Shown: one piece after another, positions 1-9,260 of the stretch
Layout of the letters: every line of letters starts with the position of its first letter
Position numbering within the stretch: the stretch's first letter is position 1
Assembly (NCBI GenBank): GCA_027623555.1
Contig: JAQBSZ010000039.1
Coordinates: 1 to 36,884 of the forward strand
Direction of reading: 5' to 3'
DNA: 36,884 nt
DNA from: Pseudomonadota bacterium
Lineage (GTDB): Bacteria; Pseudomonadota; Gammaproteobacteria; Pseudomonadales; Pseudohongiellaceae
Program-made: the position numbers and the translations under genes
The notes under the pieces: model-generated
What the model was told of the DNA's origin: nothing
The model's input: only the letters and a program-made list of their open reading frames with translations
Databases searched by the model: none

Positions 1-192
1 CATAGGCTTCGATTGCTTTCAATCCGCAAACAGAAACGTAAAACAAGTTAATCCACTGAGTTAATTCGACATTTTCTCGGGATATCTCAGACTCTGACCC
101 CATTTTACTAGGACTCTCAATATTGCGTTGCACAAAATTGCTTCAACTTTTTAGATCTTGCACTGTCGCCTATGGGGATTAGTATTCGCTTC

Positions 193-1236
193 ATGAAGCT
201 ATTGCAACTTATGTCTTCTGCTCTATTCGGATTAGTACTCGCTGGAAACTTGTTTGCAGCAGAGGAGGATTTCGAAGCGCCGTTGTCCCATGATTTTTAT
301 CAGGCACATGTCGCGGCGCAGCGGTTGTCACGACTTCACAGTCTTCTGGTCAGCCATCATGGCGAGCTGGTGTTCGAAGAATATTACAATGGCACCGATC
401 CGCGACGGCCAGCGAATATGAAGTCAGCCTCCAAGAGTGTGATCTCGGCACTTGTGGGTATTGCGATAGACAAGGGCTACATCGATTCTGTCAGTGTCCC
501 CATCGCCAAATTTCTTCCGGAATATTTTTTGGACCGGGGCAATGCAGCCAAACAGCAGATTACCATCGAAGATCTGCTGACCATGCAATCCGGCCTGGAA
601 ACGACCAGCAATCGTAACTACGGCAGGTGGGTGATGAGTGATGACTGGGTCGAGTTTGCTATCAACCAGCCGCTAGTTGCCGAGCCCGGCACCCGTATGC
701 TCTATAGCACCGGTAGTACTCATCTGTTGTCTGCCATAATCACGCGCGCCAGCGGCAATGATACCAAGGAATTCGCGCAGCAGAATCTGGCCTCGCCTAT
801 GGGGTATTCGATGTCCTACTGGTCCCAGGACCCACAGGGCATCTACTTCGGTGGCAATGACATGGAAATGACACCCCGTCAGATGCTGGCATTTGGCGAG
901 CTCTATCTGAACAACGGTCTGTATCAAGGGGAACAGGTCATTCCAGAAAGTTGGATACAGGCTTCTCATCGTCCCCATGCCCGGTCGCCACGCGGGCAGG
1001 GCCGTTACTATGGATACGGCTGGTGGCTTCGAGACCTGGCTGGGATGCTGGTGCCGGTAGCCTGGGGGTATGGTGGTCAATTAATCTTCGTTGTGGAACC
1101 CCTTGACCTGGTGGTTGTCGCGACTTCCGACAGCACGCCTGGCCAGCGGCGTCGCGGCCACCTCGGTAGTCTCTACGATCTGGTTGAACGGCAAATTCTG
1201 CTGCAAGTGGCTGCCCGTAATTTCGCCACGCGCTGA
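193..1236 (+). CDS. Exported serine hydrolase, class C beta-lactamase / penicillin-binding-protein fold
   Basis: This is a serine beta-lactamase-like hydrolase of the class C / EstB / DD-peptidase superfamily, and its substrate is unknown. The start at 193 gives a clean signal peptide (about residues 1-22, ending NLFA before AEED). An in-frame ATG at 172 would only add seven residues in front of it, and neither start has a convincing Shine-Dalgarno. The nucleophile motif SASK (SxxK) is at residues 78-81. The second motif is YST around residue 171, where the family usually has YxN. The third motif is GYGG near 292, where HxG or GHGG is usual. These substitutions make a true beta-lactamase unlikely and fit a peptidase or esterase of the periplasm. 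It is convergent with the next gene. The fold is clear; the role is not. Confidence 0.85.
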   Translation: MKLLQLMSSALFGLVLAGNLFAAEEDFEAPLSHDFYQAHVAAQRLSRLHSLLVSHHGELVFEEYYNGTDPRRPANMKSASKSVISALVGIAIDKGYIDSVSVPIAKFLPEYFLDRGNAAKQQITIEDLLTMQSGLETTSNRNYGRWVMSDDWVEFAINQPLVAEPGTRMLYSTGSTHLLSAIITRASGNDTKEFAQQNLASPMGYSMSYWSQDPQGIYFGGNDMEMTPRQMLAFGELYLNNGLYQGEQVIPESWIQASHRPHARSPRGQGRYYGYGWWLRDLAGMLVPVAWGYGGQLIFVVEPLDLVVVATSDSTPGQRRRGHLGSLYDLVERQILLQVAARNFATR

Positions 1237-1295
1237 TCACTGTGCTGCCGGCTACCGCCTGTCACCGAGAGGGTGGGCGTTGCTGAAGAATCTCT

Positions 1296-1313
1296 AGCCC
1301 GGCATTTCGGGCT
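1296..1313. terminator. Weak GC hairpin between convergent genes
   Basis: AGCCCG and CGGGCT form a perfect 6-bp stem around a 6-base loop, between the stop codons of two convergent genes. Neither side is followed by a real T tract, so it may only be a weak bidirectional terminator. Confidence 0.35.
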
Positions 1314-1315
1314 GT

Positions 1316-1561
1316 CTACAGGTCAACCAGATAGCTGCGGATTGCTGCTCGGGTCAGGATAAAGCCGGACAGAGACTTGTCGGCATAAACCAGCGCAGGA
1401 AATTGCCTAACCCCGTCTTCCTTCATCTTGCCGCGATTGGTAAGTATCTCAATGGGCTCGATCTCTATGTCGGGGAATTCTTCCTTTAATCTCTTCAGTT
1501 CCCGGCGTGCCATTGCGCAACGTGGGCAGATTATAGAATGGTAAAACTTGATAGATTTCAT
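1316..1561 (-). CDS. Small thioredoxin/glutaredoxin-fold protein with CPRC motif
   Basis: This is an 81-residue protein with a redox-type motif ICPRC (CxxC) about 10 residues in. Hydrophobic and charged segments follow as in glutaredoxins, and a QFPAL segment sits where glutaredoxins carry the cis-Pro loop (usually TVP). It was probably annotated elsewhere as a glutaredoxin-like or hypothetical protein. The ATG at 1561 is preferred because GAGAA lies about 7 bases upstream; a TTG at 1618 would add 19 residues that do not look like part of the fold. It lies 224 bp downstream of the FHA gene on the same strand, so it may be a late member of the kinase operon or have its own promoter. The partner substrate is unknown. 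Confidence 0.7.
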   Translation of the reverse strand: MKSIKFYHSIICPRCAMARRELKRLKEEFPDIEIEPIEILTNRGKMKEDGVRQFPALVYADKSLSGFILTRAAIRSYLVDL

Positions 1562-1785
1562 GGCGTTCTCAAAAGATGAAGAACGAATATAACCGGAGTT
1601 GGAGTAAATATACAGCAACGGTTAATAGCCATAGCCAAATTACTCAAAATCCTTACTTCAGTTACGGCCAGTAGCTATACACACTCAAAACCTCAGGCGG
1701 TCGCAATGTGGTGGAAGAGAAAGCAGGTTGTTTTGGCGGGAACGCCAGGTTGGAGGTATGTCAGGTAATAATCCAGTCTCTGCAG

Positions 1786-2499
1786 TCAGATTTGTGACGA
1801 ACCAGCCAGGAAGTATTCTATCTTGAGTCGATTGATTTCGATCACGTCATGGTTCTCAAGTTTGACGGCACGAGCGCCAATGTCTTCGCCATTCACTCGC
1901 GGAGCCGAACTGCCTGCGGGCAGATCAAGACAAACGATGAAGTGTCCGTCGGGGCGCTTGTTGATCTGGACAACTTCGGCACCGGATTTGCCAAGTTTTA
2001 CCGACGCTTTGACCAGCGGCAGCTCCTTGCCAGCACCCGACCCATTGAGAATCTGTAGTTTTGCACCAGTTAGCCCTTCGGGTTCCGGCTTCGGACGCTC
2101 TGGTTGATACTCAATGCTACCGGTGTTGGTTGTGAGGTTTGGATAGCCCGGCTTGCCCTGTTTGGGACGGATTAGAACGGTCTTGTCGGCGTCTTCACCG
2201 ACCGAAGCGGCTTCGTTGATATAGCGCAGTTCGTGTTTTCCAATGGTAATGACTTCGCCATGCTTCAGGGGGTGTTTCTGGATTGCTACGCCATTGACGA
2301 AAGTACCGTTGGTACTTTTCAGGTCTTCCAGAAACGTGTCTTCGAAGATGGTGAGCAGCTTGGCATGGTGTCCGCTAACAGCAAGGTTATCGATGCGAAT
2401 GTCATTGTCTTCCTTGCGGCCAACAGTCAACACTTCCTTATCGAGGGAATACTCACCGAGTTTGTGTGCATTAAAACTGAGTTCTAATTTTCCTGGCAT
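1786..2499 (-). CDS. FHA-domain protein
   Basis: This 237-residue protein has an N-terminal forkhead-associated domain (about residues 20-95), a phosphothreonine-binding module. The signature residues are visible: VGR near 26-28, SGHHA near 43-47 and STNGTFVNG near 63-71. A proline-rich linker follows. The C-terminal part (about 140-235) resembles a second, degenerate FHA-like beta sandwich. It is the last gene of a leftward operon with the PP2C phosphatase (21-bp gap) and the Ser/Thr kinase. It is therefore likely the phosphothreonine reader in a kinase/phosphatase/FHA circuit. FHA, PP2C and kinase trios also occur in type VI secretion loci, but no secretion gene is visible here. Confidence 0.88.
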   Translation of the reverse strand: MPGKLELSFNAHKLGEYSLDKEVLTVGRKEDNDIRIDNLAVSGHHAKLLTIFEDTFLEDLKSTNGTFVNGVAIQKHPLKHGEVITIGKHELRYINEAASVGEDADKTVLIRPKQGKPGYPNLTTNTGSIEYQPERPKPEPEGLTGAKLQILNGSGAGKELPLVKASVKLGKSGAEVVQINKRPDGHFIVCLDLPAGSSAPRVNGEDIGARAVKLENHDVIEINRLKIEYFLAGSSQI

Positions 2500-2520
2500 G
2501 ATTCAGTCTCACTCTAACTT

Positions 2521-3294
2521 TTAATCTGATTTGCCATGTACCTGCATGAGTATTACCGAAATGTTGTCTTTGCCGCCATTCCGGTTTGCTAACTCCACGA
2601 GCTTGTTAGCAGTTTCTTCCAGGTTCTCGTTGCGCTCATTCAGCGAATCTGCGATTAACCAGTCTGCCACCATGTCAGACAAGCCATCGGAACACAGCAT
2701 TAACACATCACCCTGCTGCAGTTCGTGCTGTATCGTGTCAACTTCCACGTCGGCCTTGGTACCCAGAGCCCGGGTGACGATATGACCGACACTAGCCATG
2801 CGCGCTTCTTCTTCCGTGTAGAAACCCCGGTCGACCAAATCCTGTACCAGGCTATGATCCCTGGTAATTCGCTTCAGTGCTCCGTCCCGGAACAAATACA
2901 ACCGCGAATCTCCTACATGGCCGGCATAAATCTGCGACCCTTTGACTATGGCTGCCACCAGCGTCGTGCCCATTCCCCTGTGCTCTTCCAGGGCTTCCGC
3001 AGCCTGATAAATCATGCTGTTACTGTAGGAAATTGTATTGGAGACAAATTCCAATAACTGAGACCCAGTTATCGGTCTTGAAGATTGTCGATCTGCCAGA
3101 TCCTGCAGGTGCTCCAGCACTGATTCGACTGCCATATGCGCGGCTATCTCACCAGCCTGATGGCCGCCCATGCCGTCGGCAAGTACCGCAATACCCAGCT
3201 TCTGGTTAAAGCCGATATGGTCTTCGTTATGGTTTCGACGTAAACCTGTGTCAGTACAGCCGGCGATTTGCACTTGAATTCGATCCTCTGACAT
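2521..3294 (-). CDS. PP2C-family serine/threonine phosphatase
   Basis: This 257-residue cytosolic metal-dependent phosphatase of the Stp/PppA type removes phosphate from Ser/Thr residues. Metal-binding motifs are intact: RNHNED (E24, D25), VLADGMGGHQAGE (D40, G41), the GDSRLYLFRDG segment, LCSDGLSD and GKDN near the C terminus. Its length is normal for the bacterial family. The start overlaps the 3' end of the upstream kinase gene by 44 bp, which points to translational coupling. The phosphatase most likely reverses phosphorylation by that kinase. No added sensory or membrane domain is seen. Confidence 0.93.
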   Translation of the reverse strand: MSEDRIQVQIAGCTDTGLRRNHNEDHIGFNQKLGIAVLADGMGGHQAGEIAAHMAVESVLEHLQDLADRQSSRPITGSQLLEFVSNTISYSNSMIYQAAEALEEHRGMGTTLVAAIVKGSQIYAGHVGDSRLYLFRDGALKRITRDHSLVQDLVDRGFYTEEEARMASVGHIVTRALGTKADVEVDTIQHELQQGDVLMLCSDGLSDMVADWLIADSLNERNENLEETANKLVELANRNGGKDNISVILMQVHGKSD

Positions 3295-5110
3295 TTTTAC
3301 CCACTATTCCTTCAAACTCGCTAACCACAGCATTATAGACGGTTGGCATGCTTTGGTTAATTTTTTCCTGTCCGTCAAAAATATACAGATACTGTGCATA
3401 AACAATAACCAGTATCGCAAACAGCAGGTTCATTCTTCCGTGGTGTCTGCCCACACCCTGAATCGCGAGGAGTGTACCAATTCTTCCAGGCTGACGACGG
3501 TCCACATCATCTTTACGTCGGTCTGACTCTTGATTTTTATCACGTAGGGGTTTTTCAGTAAACGATTTGTAGCGTTTTCGGTGCATGTGCTTCTCAATTA
3601 CCTCAAGGGCGCGCTGCAAACTTTGCGGATCCCGGCTTTCAGGAATGGTAGAGAGCATGTGAGTGATTAGATCTTGAATATCCCCAGGTAGCTTCGAGAA
3701 CACCTTGCGCATGACGAATCCAGTTTCATTGCGACGGCGTGGCAGGCAACCGGTGAATAACTGGTAGAGGATGACGCCGACAGCATAGATGTCGGCAGAC
3801 TGTGAGCGTTCTTCGCCATCGAGATAGTAGTAGTGGGCAGTTTCGACATCGGAAATATCATCTTTAAGCGTAAAGTCGGTTAATTTAACTTCACCTGTAG
3901 CTGAGAACAAAATGTTAGTAGGGCGCAAGTGGCCATGCACAATACGATTGTTATGGGCAAAGATCATTGCACTGCAGATTTGCTGACCTATCTTCAGCGT
4001 GTCCTGCCAGTTGAGTTGAAAAGCCAGCTTGTCTTGCAGCGTGCCACCACTCATGTATTCCTGAACCAGGAAGAAGAACTGCTCATTACGCGACGTACCG
4101 AGTGTATTTACTATGTTCGGGTGGTCCAGAGAGGCCAGCAAATTGCTTGCCTCATAGCCGCTACTGGCATTGGACTTCTTCTTAATGATTAACAGGTTGC
4201 TGCGTTCTTTCTGCTGGTATAGAAAAACGCCGCCATACTTGTCTTCCCGAAGTACATCCAGCAACAGGAACTTGGACTTGATCTGTGTAAATCCTTGTTC
4301 AGCGCGCCGCTTCTTCTCGGTATTGAGGTGAGCACCCTTGGAAAGCGCCAGCAACTCTGTCTTCAACTGCTCGGCAGAATCGGGCCGGTCGTCTGGATTT
4401 GTATTGAGGCATTTCAAAATTAGCGCGTTTAGTTCAGGAGTGATGTCCTTATTAAGTTCAGCCGGATCAGGATATCGACCGCTTGGCAGCTTGCCGGTAA
4501 ACAGCCCGTACATGACCACCCCAACTGAATATAAGTCACTCTGGGCGGTAACATTCTCCGATGATTTGCGCTGCTCCGGTGACATGTAGTTGTACGTGCC
4601 CATGACAGTGCCGGTGCAGGTTTTATCTTCTTTCTTTCGCCTGTCTTCATAGAACTGGGCAATCCCGAAATCGAGAATTTTTACATTGCAGTCATCATCA
4701 ATGAGAATATTGTCCGGTTTGATATCGCGATGGATGACGTTGTTCTTATGCGCATAGGAAAGGGCCTTTAAGACCTGGATGATGATGTCTATCTTTTCTC
4801 GATGGCTTAATTCGCGGACTTTGACAGCCGTGCTCAGCTCAATGCCCTCGATGTACTCCATAACGAAATAGGGCATGTCATCTGATGTGATGCCACGGTC
4901 GATCACATGAATTATGTTGCCATGATTAAGACGGGCGATGATGTAGGATTCGCGCTCGAAGCGGTGCCTTGCCTCTTCATCGAAGCTCAGGTCGTTGATC
5001 AGTAACTTGATGGCCACCGGGCGTTGCAGAGAATCCTGTATGCCGCGATAGACGTGCGCCATGCCACCTTCACCGATCTTGATGAGATTTGAATATCCAT
5101 CCAACTTCAT
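3251..5110 (-). CDS. Membrane-anchored tandem Ser/Thr kinase-pseudokinase
   Basis: This 619-residue protein has two kinase-like domains. Domain 1 (about residues 6-260) is complete: glycine loop GEGGMAHVYRG, AIK lysine K35, catalytic HRDIKPDN at 127-134 and DFG at 147-149. Domain 2 (about 270-510) keeps the fold but has HGHLRPTN in place of HRDxKxxN (about 390) and DFT in place of DFG, so it should be catalytically weak or dead. A charged linker follows. One transmembrane segment (about 558-577) and a short tail end the protein, so the kinase domains face the cytoplasm. It is the first gene of the operon with PP2C and FHA, and its stop lies 44 bp inside the phosphatase gene. The domain 2 role (regulatory scaffold) is inferred. 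Confidence 0.9.
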   Translation of the reverse strand: MKLDGYSNLIKIGEGGMAHVYRGIQDSLQRPVAIKLLINDLSFDEEARHRFERESYIIARLNHGNIIHVIDRGITSDDMPYFVMEYIEGIELSTAVKVRELSHREKIDIIIQVLKALSYAHKNNVIHRDIKPDNILIDDDCNVKILDFGIAQFYEDRRKKEDKTCTGTVMGTYNYMSPEQRKSSENVTAQSDLYSVGVVMYGLFTGKLPSGRYPDPAELNKDITPELNALILKCLNTNPDDRPDSAEQLKTELLALSKGAHLNTEKKRRAEQGFTQIKSKFLLLDVLREDKYGGVFLYQQKERSNLLIIKKKSNASSGYEASNLLASLDHPNIVNTLGTSRNEQFFFLVQEYMSGGTLQDKLAFQLNWQDTLKIGQQICSAMIFAHNNRIVHGHLRPTNILFSATGEVKLTDFTLKDDISDVETAHYYYLDGEERSQSADIYAVGVILYQLFTGCLPRRRNETGFVMRKVFSKLPGDIQDLITHMLSTIPESRDPQSLQRALEVIEKHMHRKRYKSFTEKPLRDKNQESDRRKDDVDRRQPGRIGTLLAIQGVGRHHGRMNLLFAILVIVYAQYLYIFDGQEKINQSMPTVYNAVVSEFEGIVGKNVRGSNSSANRRLY

Positions 5111-5311
5111 CGTGTCATCCTACTTCCTACACTAAACTCAGGATCTAAATTGCGTCTTTTCCACGTCTTAGACTAATGAGGGAGAGCCCCGGAAAATGTG
5201 ATATTCTTCGCAAATCCAGTGTGCAGGTGTAAAAAAAATCTACATATTGTGGTGATGATCGCAGTAGTGTACTCAGTGGCCGAACTGTCCCCGGTTGGGA
5301 TGCAATCTAGC

Positions 5312-5326
5312 CGCATCAGTGATGCG
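5312..5326. promoter_or_regulatory. Palindrome CGCATCA-G-TGATGCG upstream of the permease gene
   Basis: This is a perfect 7-bp inverted repeat around a single base, ending 18 bp before the start of the AI-2E-family gene, in the divergent region shared with the kinase operon. It could be an operator or a small hairpin in the leader. No matching regulator is identified. Confidence 0.35.
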
Positions 5327-5344
5327 CTATTCAGGGGGCATTAA

Positions 5345-6481
5345 ATGGAAATGGGAAGTATGAAAATACTGAACTACACGGCCTCAGCAATACTGGTGGT
5401 CCTGATCTTCTACTTGTTATTCATCGGCAAAGATCTACTGCTGCCTCTCGTGATTGCCATTGCACTTTGGTATCTCATTAATACGCTGGCACGTGCGTTC
5501 TCCCGCATCAAAATTGGCTCCTTCAAAATACCCTTGCCGGTATGTCTCGCGGCCTCTTTGCTGACATTCATTACCCTACTGTGGGCGCTGGTAAATTTTC
5601 TGTCTTCTACAGTTGACGATGTATTAGAAGTGGCACCCATCTACCAGGAAAATCTAACAGAACGGTTGCAGGGATTGTCCTTCTTTGATGTATCAGAGTT
5701 TGAAGGTCGCAGTTTTACGCAGTTGCTGACTGAATGGATCGATATTCCTACGTATGCCACATCGATCGCTGCCTCACTGACTAATATCCTGGCCAGTGGT
5801 GGACTCATACTTATCTATATCGGATTTTTATTTCTGGAACAAGGCCACTTCAGCAGTAAAATCTCGGCGCTGGTAGTCGACCCTGAGAAAGAGAGCGATG
5901 TGCATCGAATCATCAATCGAATCCGTGATGACATCCAGAAGTATATCAGTATCAAGATGTTCACCAGTGCACTCACCGGCATACTGAGTTATGCGTTTCT
6001 GAGCATCGTAGACGTTGATTTCGCCGGCGTCTGGGGCCTGTTGATCTTCCTGTTGAATTTTATACCCACTGTTGGCTCTATCATTGCCACTATATTCCCG
6101 GCGATGATCGCGTTGGCGCAATCCGATGGCTACACGCTGTTCCTGCTGGTACTAGTGGGCATCGGCGCCTTTCAGGTTTGTATAGGCAACATCTTGGAAC
6201 CTCGACTCATGGGTTCGTCATTTAACCTGAGCCCGATTGTAATCCTGTTGAACTTGGCGCTGTGGGGCTATATCTGGAATATTCCCGGGATGTTCCTGTG
6301 CGTGCCGTTACTGATTATCGTGACGATCATTCTGAGTCACTTCCCCCAGACCCGACCGATCGCGGTGATGTTATCCAGTGATGGGCGGTTAAGGGTCCCC
6401 GTCGACAAGACGATTACGCCATTTGCGTTTAGTCTTTCTGCGTCTACTGAGCTATCCTCTGACGAAGACCAGTCACAGTAG
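5345..6481 (+). CDS. AI-2E-family (PerM/TqsA-like) membrane permease
   Basis: This 378-residue polytopic inner-membrane protein has the pattern of the AI-2E family exporter/permease group. It starts with paired hydrophobic segments (about 8-40 and 58-85), then a soluble stretch of about 60-70 residues, then five further membrane segments to about 340. The late signature includes NFIPTVGSIIATIFP and a GNILEPRLMGSSFNLSP segment, both characteristic of this family. The start at 5345 has an AGGGGG Shine-Dalgarno with 6-7 bases of spacing. Substrates of most family members are not known (ions, autoinducer or small metabolites), so no transport function is assigned. It is divergent from the kinase operon and upstream of alaS, without an obvious shared transcript. 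Confidence 0.88.
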   Translation: MEMGSMKILNYTASAILVVLIFYLLFIGKDLLLPLVIAIALWYLINTLARAFSRIKIGSFKIPLPVCLAASLLTFITLLWALVNFLSSTVDDVLEVAPIYQENLTERLQGLSFFDVSEFEGRSFTQLLTEWIDIPTYATSIAASLTNILASGGLILIYIGFLFLEQGHFSSKISALVVDPEKESDVHRIINRIRDDIQKYISIKMFTSALTGILSYAFLSIVDVDFAGVWGLLIFLLNFIPTVGSIIATIFPAMIALAQSDGYTLFLLVLVGIGAFQVCIGNILEPRLMGSSFNLSPIVILLNLALWGYIWNIPGMFLCVPLLIIVTIILSHFPQTRPIAVMLSSDGRLRVPVDKTITPFAFSLSASTELSSDEDQSQ

Positions 6482-6573
6482 AACGACCGGCTGTGATATT
6501 TCGAGCGAGTACCCGGCATCACTCGAGGATGCTGGAAGCCCACTAACCCCCTGCAATTTCAACGAAGTAAGGC

Positions 6574-6579
6574 TATAAT
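6574..6579 (+). promoter_or_regulatory. Candidate -10 box (TATAAT) for alaS
   Basis: A perfect TATAAT followed by a C-rich discriminator lies 77 bp upstream of the alaS start. The -35 position (CTGCAA at 17-bp spacing) is poor, so this is a plausible but unproven sigma-70 promoter. Confidence 0.45.
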
Positions 6580-6656
6580 CCCCTGCTTTTTGCTATGCTC
6601 ACTGACGGATAAACCAGTTCGATGAGCCCGGCAGGCAAATCGATCAAGATTATTAA

Positions 6657-9257
6657 ATGAACAGTGCAGAGATACGGCAGAAGTTCCTGGATTTTTTTGC
6701 GGCACGAGATCACGAGATTGTGCCGAGTTCCTCACTCGTCCCGGGAAATGATCCGACCCTGCTATTCACCAATGCTGGCATGGTGCAGTTCAAGGATGCC
6801 TTTCTTGGTGATGAAGTTCGATCCAATCTGCGAGCCACCAGTTCCCAGCGCTGTGTGCGCGCTGGCGGCAAGCACAACGACCTGGAAAACGTCGGCTACA
6901 CGGCACGCCACCATACATTTTTTGAGATGCTGGGCAATTTTTCCTTCGGCGATTATTTCAAGCGCGAAGCGATTCAGTTTGCCTGGGAATTTCTGACTGT
7001 CGATCTCGGTTTACCCGCCGAGAATCTTTGGGTCACCGTATTTAACGATGACGATGAAGCCGCGGCGATTTGGCTGGATGAGATCAAGATAGATCCAGGG
7101 CGGTTCTCTCGTTTGGGTGAGAAGGACAATTTCTGGGCAATGGGGGACACAGGACCCTGCGGCCCCTGTTCGGAAATCTTCTATGACCACGGCCCTGAGG
7201 TCGAGGGTGGCCCACCGGGTAGCCCGAATGAAGACGGTGATCGATATATCGAAATCTGGAACCTGGTGTTCATGCAATTCGAGCGCAAGGCTGACGGCAG
7301 CATGACTGAGCTACCCAAGCCCTCGGTGGACACCGGCGCCGGGCTTGAGCGCCTGTCGGCAGTGATGCAGAACGTCCACAGCAATTATGAGATCGATCTG
7401 TTTCGGAGCCTGATTGAAGATATCTCGACGATCACGGGCACGTCTGATCTGGCGAATAACTCGCTGCAAGTCATCGCCGACCATATTCGATCCTGCACCT
7501 TCCTGGTAGTGGATGGCATCGTGCCGTCGAACGAAGGAAGGGGTTATGTGCTGCGCCGTATCGTTAGGCGCGCTGTCAGACATGGCTATCGACTTGGAGT
7601 AAGTGACATCTTCTTTTATAAGTTGGTGGCATCACTGGTCAGGGTGATGGGATCAGCGTACCCGGAGTTGGTGGAACACCAGGCCTTTGTCGAGAAGGTA
7701 TTAAAAGAAGAAGAACAGCAATTCGCCCGCACACTTGAAAACGGCATGGTTATCCTTGAGAAAGCCATAAAGGAGTTAAAAGGTGACACGATTCCCGGCG
7801 AGACCGTCTTCAAGCTCTATGACACTTACGGGTTTCCAGTCGACCTGACTGCGGATATTGCGCGGGAACATAAGTTGAGCCTGGATCTGCCAGGATTCGA
7901 ACAAGCCATGTCAGTACAGAAAGAACAGGCGCGGGCGGCCAGCCATTTTACTGCGGTGGACAAACTGGACATCGATCCCATGACCGCAACAAATTTTATC
8001 GGCTACGAAGCGTTGCAAGGCAAATCGACTCTAACTGCATTGTTTACCCTCGAAGGATCGCCGAAAGATGCAGTGGCAACCGGCGAAGAGGCTCTGCTGC
8101 TGCTGGATTCCACTCCATTCTATGCAGAATCAGGTGGCCAGATTGGCGATCATGGTGTCATTCAGAACGACGCGGGCAGTTTCGTAGTAGTAGATACCCA
8201 GAAGCAGGGCAATGCGATGATTCATCGCGGCAGCGTGCACTATGGCACGCTAAAAATTGGTGACAGGGTTGAGGCACAGGTCGCGGGCGAGGAACGCACT
8301 GCAATAACCTTAAACCATTCGGCAACGCACCTGATGCATGCCGCACTAAGAAATGTGTTGGGTGAACACGTGACCCAGAAAGGCTCGCTGGTGGATGCCG
8401 ATCGAACCCGTTTCGACTTCTCTCATCCTTCACCGCTTACTGAGAATGAATTGAAGCAGATCGAGGACCAGGTCAACGCAGAGATAATGACGAATTCTGC
8501 TGTAGGCAAAGAAGTCATGCCGATTGCCGAGGCCAGGAAAAAGGGTGCCCTGGCGCTGTTTGGTGAAAAATACGGTGAAGAAGTAAGAGTAGTTACAATG
8601 GGCGGAGCCTACTCAATTGAATTTTGCGGTGGCTGTCATGTTGCTCGCACCGGTGATATAGGGCTCTTCAAAGTAGTCAGTGAGACGGGAATCTCAGCGG
8701 GTGTGCGAAGAATCGAGGCGGTCACTGGCCGGGGTGCTCTCGCTCTGGTGGAAAAGAAAGAGCAGTCCCTTAAGAGAATCATGCAGATCGTCAAGAGTGG
8801 GCCGGAAGAGTTGGTGGACAAGGTGCAGCAACTGGCGGCGAGTAACCGCACCCTGGAAAAACAACTCCAGCAGTTAAAGGCCAGATTGGTTGCCAGTGCG
8901 GGGGATGATTTAAGTGCCCAGGCCACCGAGGTAAATGGCGTGAAGGTGCTGGTTGCCAATATCGAAGGATTCAATCCCAAATCACTACGCGACACCGTGG
9001 ATCAACTCAAGAACAAACTCGGTAGCTCGGTCGTCCTGCTGGCAACCATCGCTGATGACAAAGTGAGCCTGGTGGCGGGTGTCAGCAAGGACCTTACCGA
9101 CAAAGTCACGGCAGGTGAACTGGCCAATCTGGTTGCCGAAAAAATCGGCGGCAAGGGTGGTGGTCGACCAGATATGGCAATGGCAGGGGGCACCAATCCG
9201 AGCGCATTACCCGCTGCTCTGGAAGAGGTGAAACCCTGGTTGGAAAGGAAGCTATAA
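6657..9257 (+). CDS. alaS: Alanyl-tRNA synthetase
   Basis: This is a cytosolic class II synthetase that charges tRNA-Ala. At 866 residues it has the normal bacterial length. The N-terminal catalytic core shows [10 protein letters not shown] and [16 protein letters not shown], then [18 protein letters not shown]. The editing domain carries the zinc/deacylation motifs HSATHLMH (about residues 557-564) and CGGCHV (about 660-665), which clear mischarged serine or glycine. The C-terminal Ala/DHHA1 part is glycine-rich, including [15 protein letters not shown]. The lysC start lies 3 bp after the stop, so the two are cotranscribed. The alaS-lysC-csrA order is conserved in Pseudomonas and relatives. 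Confidence 0.98.
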   Translation: MNSAEIRQKFLDFFAARDHEIVPSSSLVPGNDPTLLFTNAGMVQFKDAFLGDEVRSNLRATSSQRCVRAGGKHNDLENVGYTARHHTFFEMLGNFSFGDYFKREAIQFAWEFLTVDLGLPAENLWVTVFNDDDEAAAIWLDEIKIDPGRFSRLGEKDNFWAMGDTGPCGPCSEIFYDHGPEVEGGPPGSPNEDGDRYIEIWNLVFMQFERKADGSMTELPKPSVDTGAGLERLSAVMQNVHSNYEIDLFRSLIEDISTITGTSDLANNSLQVIADHIRSCTFLVVDGIVPSNEGRGYVLRRIVRRAVRHGYRLGVSDIFFYKLVASLVRVMGSAYPELVEHQAFVEKVLKEEEQQFARTLENGMVILEKAIKELKGDTIPGETVFKLYDTYGFPVDLTADIAREHKLSLDLPGFEQAMSVQKEQARAASHFTAVDKLDIDPMTATNFIGYEALQGKSTLTALFTLEGSPKDAVATGEEALLLLDSTPFYAESGGQIGDHGVIQNDAGSFVVVDTQKQGNAMIHRGSVHYGTLKIGDRVEAQVAGEERTAITLNHSATHLMHAALRNVLGEHVTQKGSLVDADRTRFDFSHPSPLTENELKQIEDQVNAEIMTNSAVGKEVMPIAEARKKGALALFGEKYGEEVRVVTMGGAYSIEFCGGCHVARTGDIGLFKVVSETGISAGVRRIEAVTGRGALALVEKKEQSLKRIMQIVKSGPEELVDKVQQLAASNRTLEKQLQQLKARLVASAGDDLSAQATEVNGVKVLVANIEGFNPKSLRDTVDQLKNKLGSSVVLLATIADDKVSLVAGVSKDLTDKVTAGELANLVAEKIGGKGGGRPDMAMAGGTNPSALPAALEEVKPWLERKL

Positions 9258-9260
9258 GAG

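Noticed and set aside
1786..5110. Type VI secretion regulatory module
   Set aside because: FHA, PP2C and kinase genes can belong to type VI loci, but no Tss/Tag gene is present within the window.
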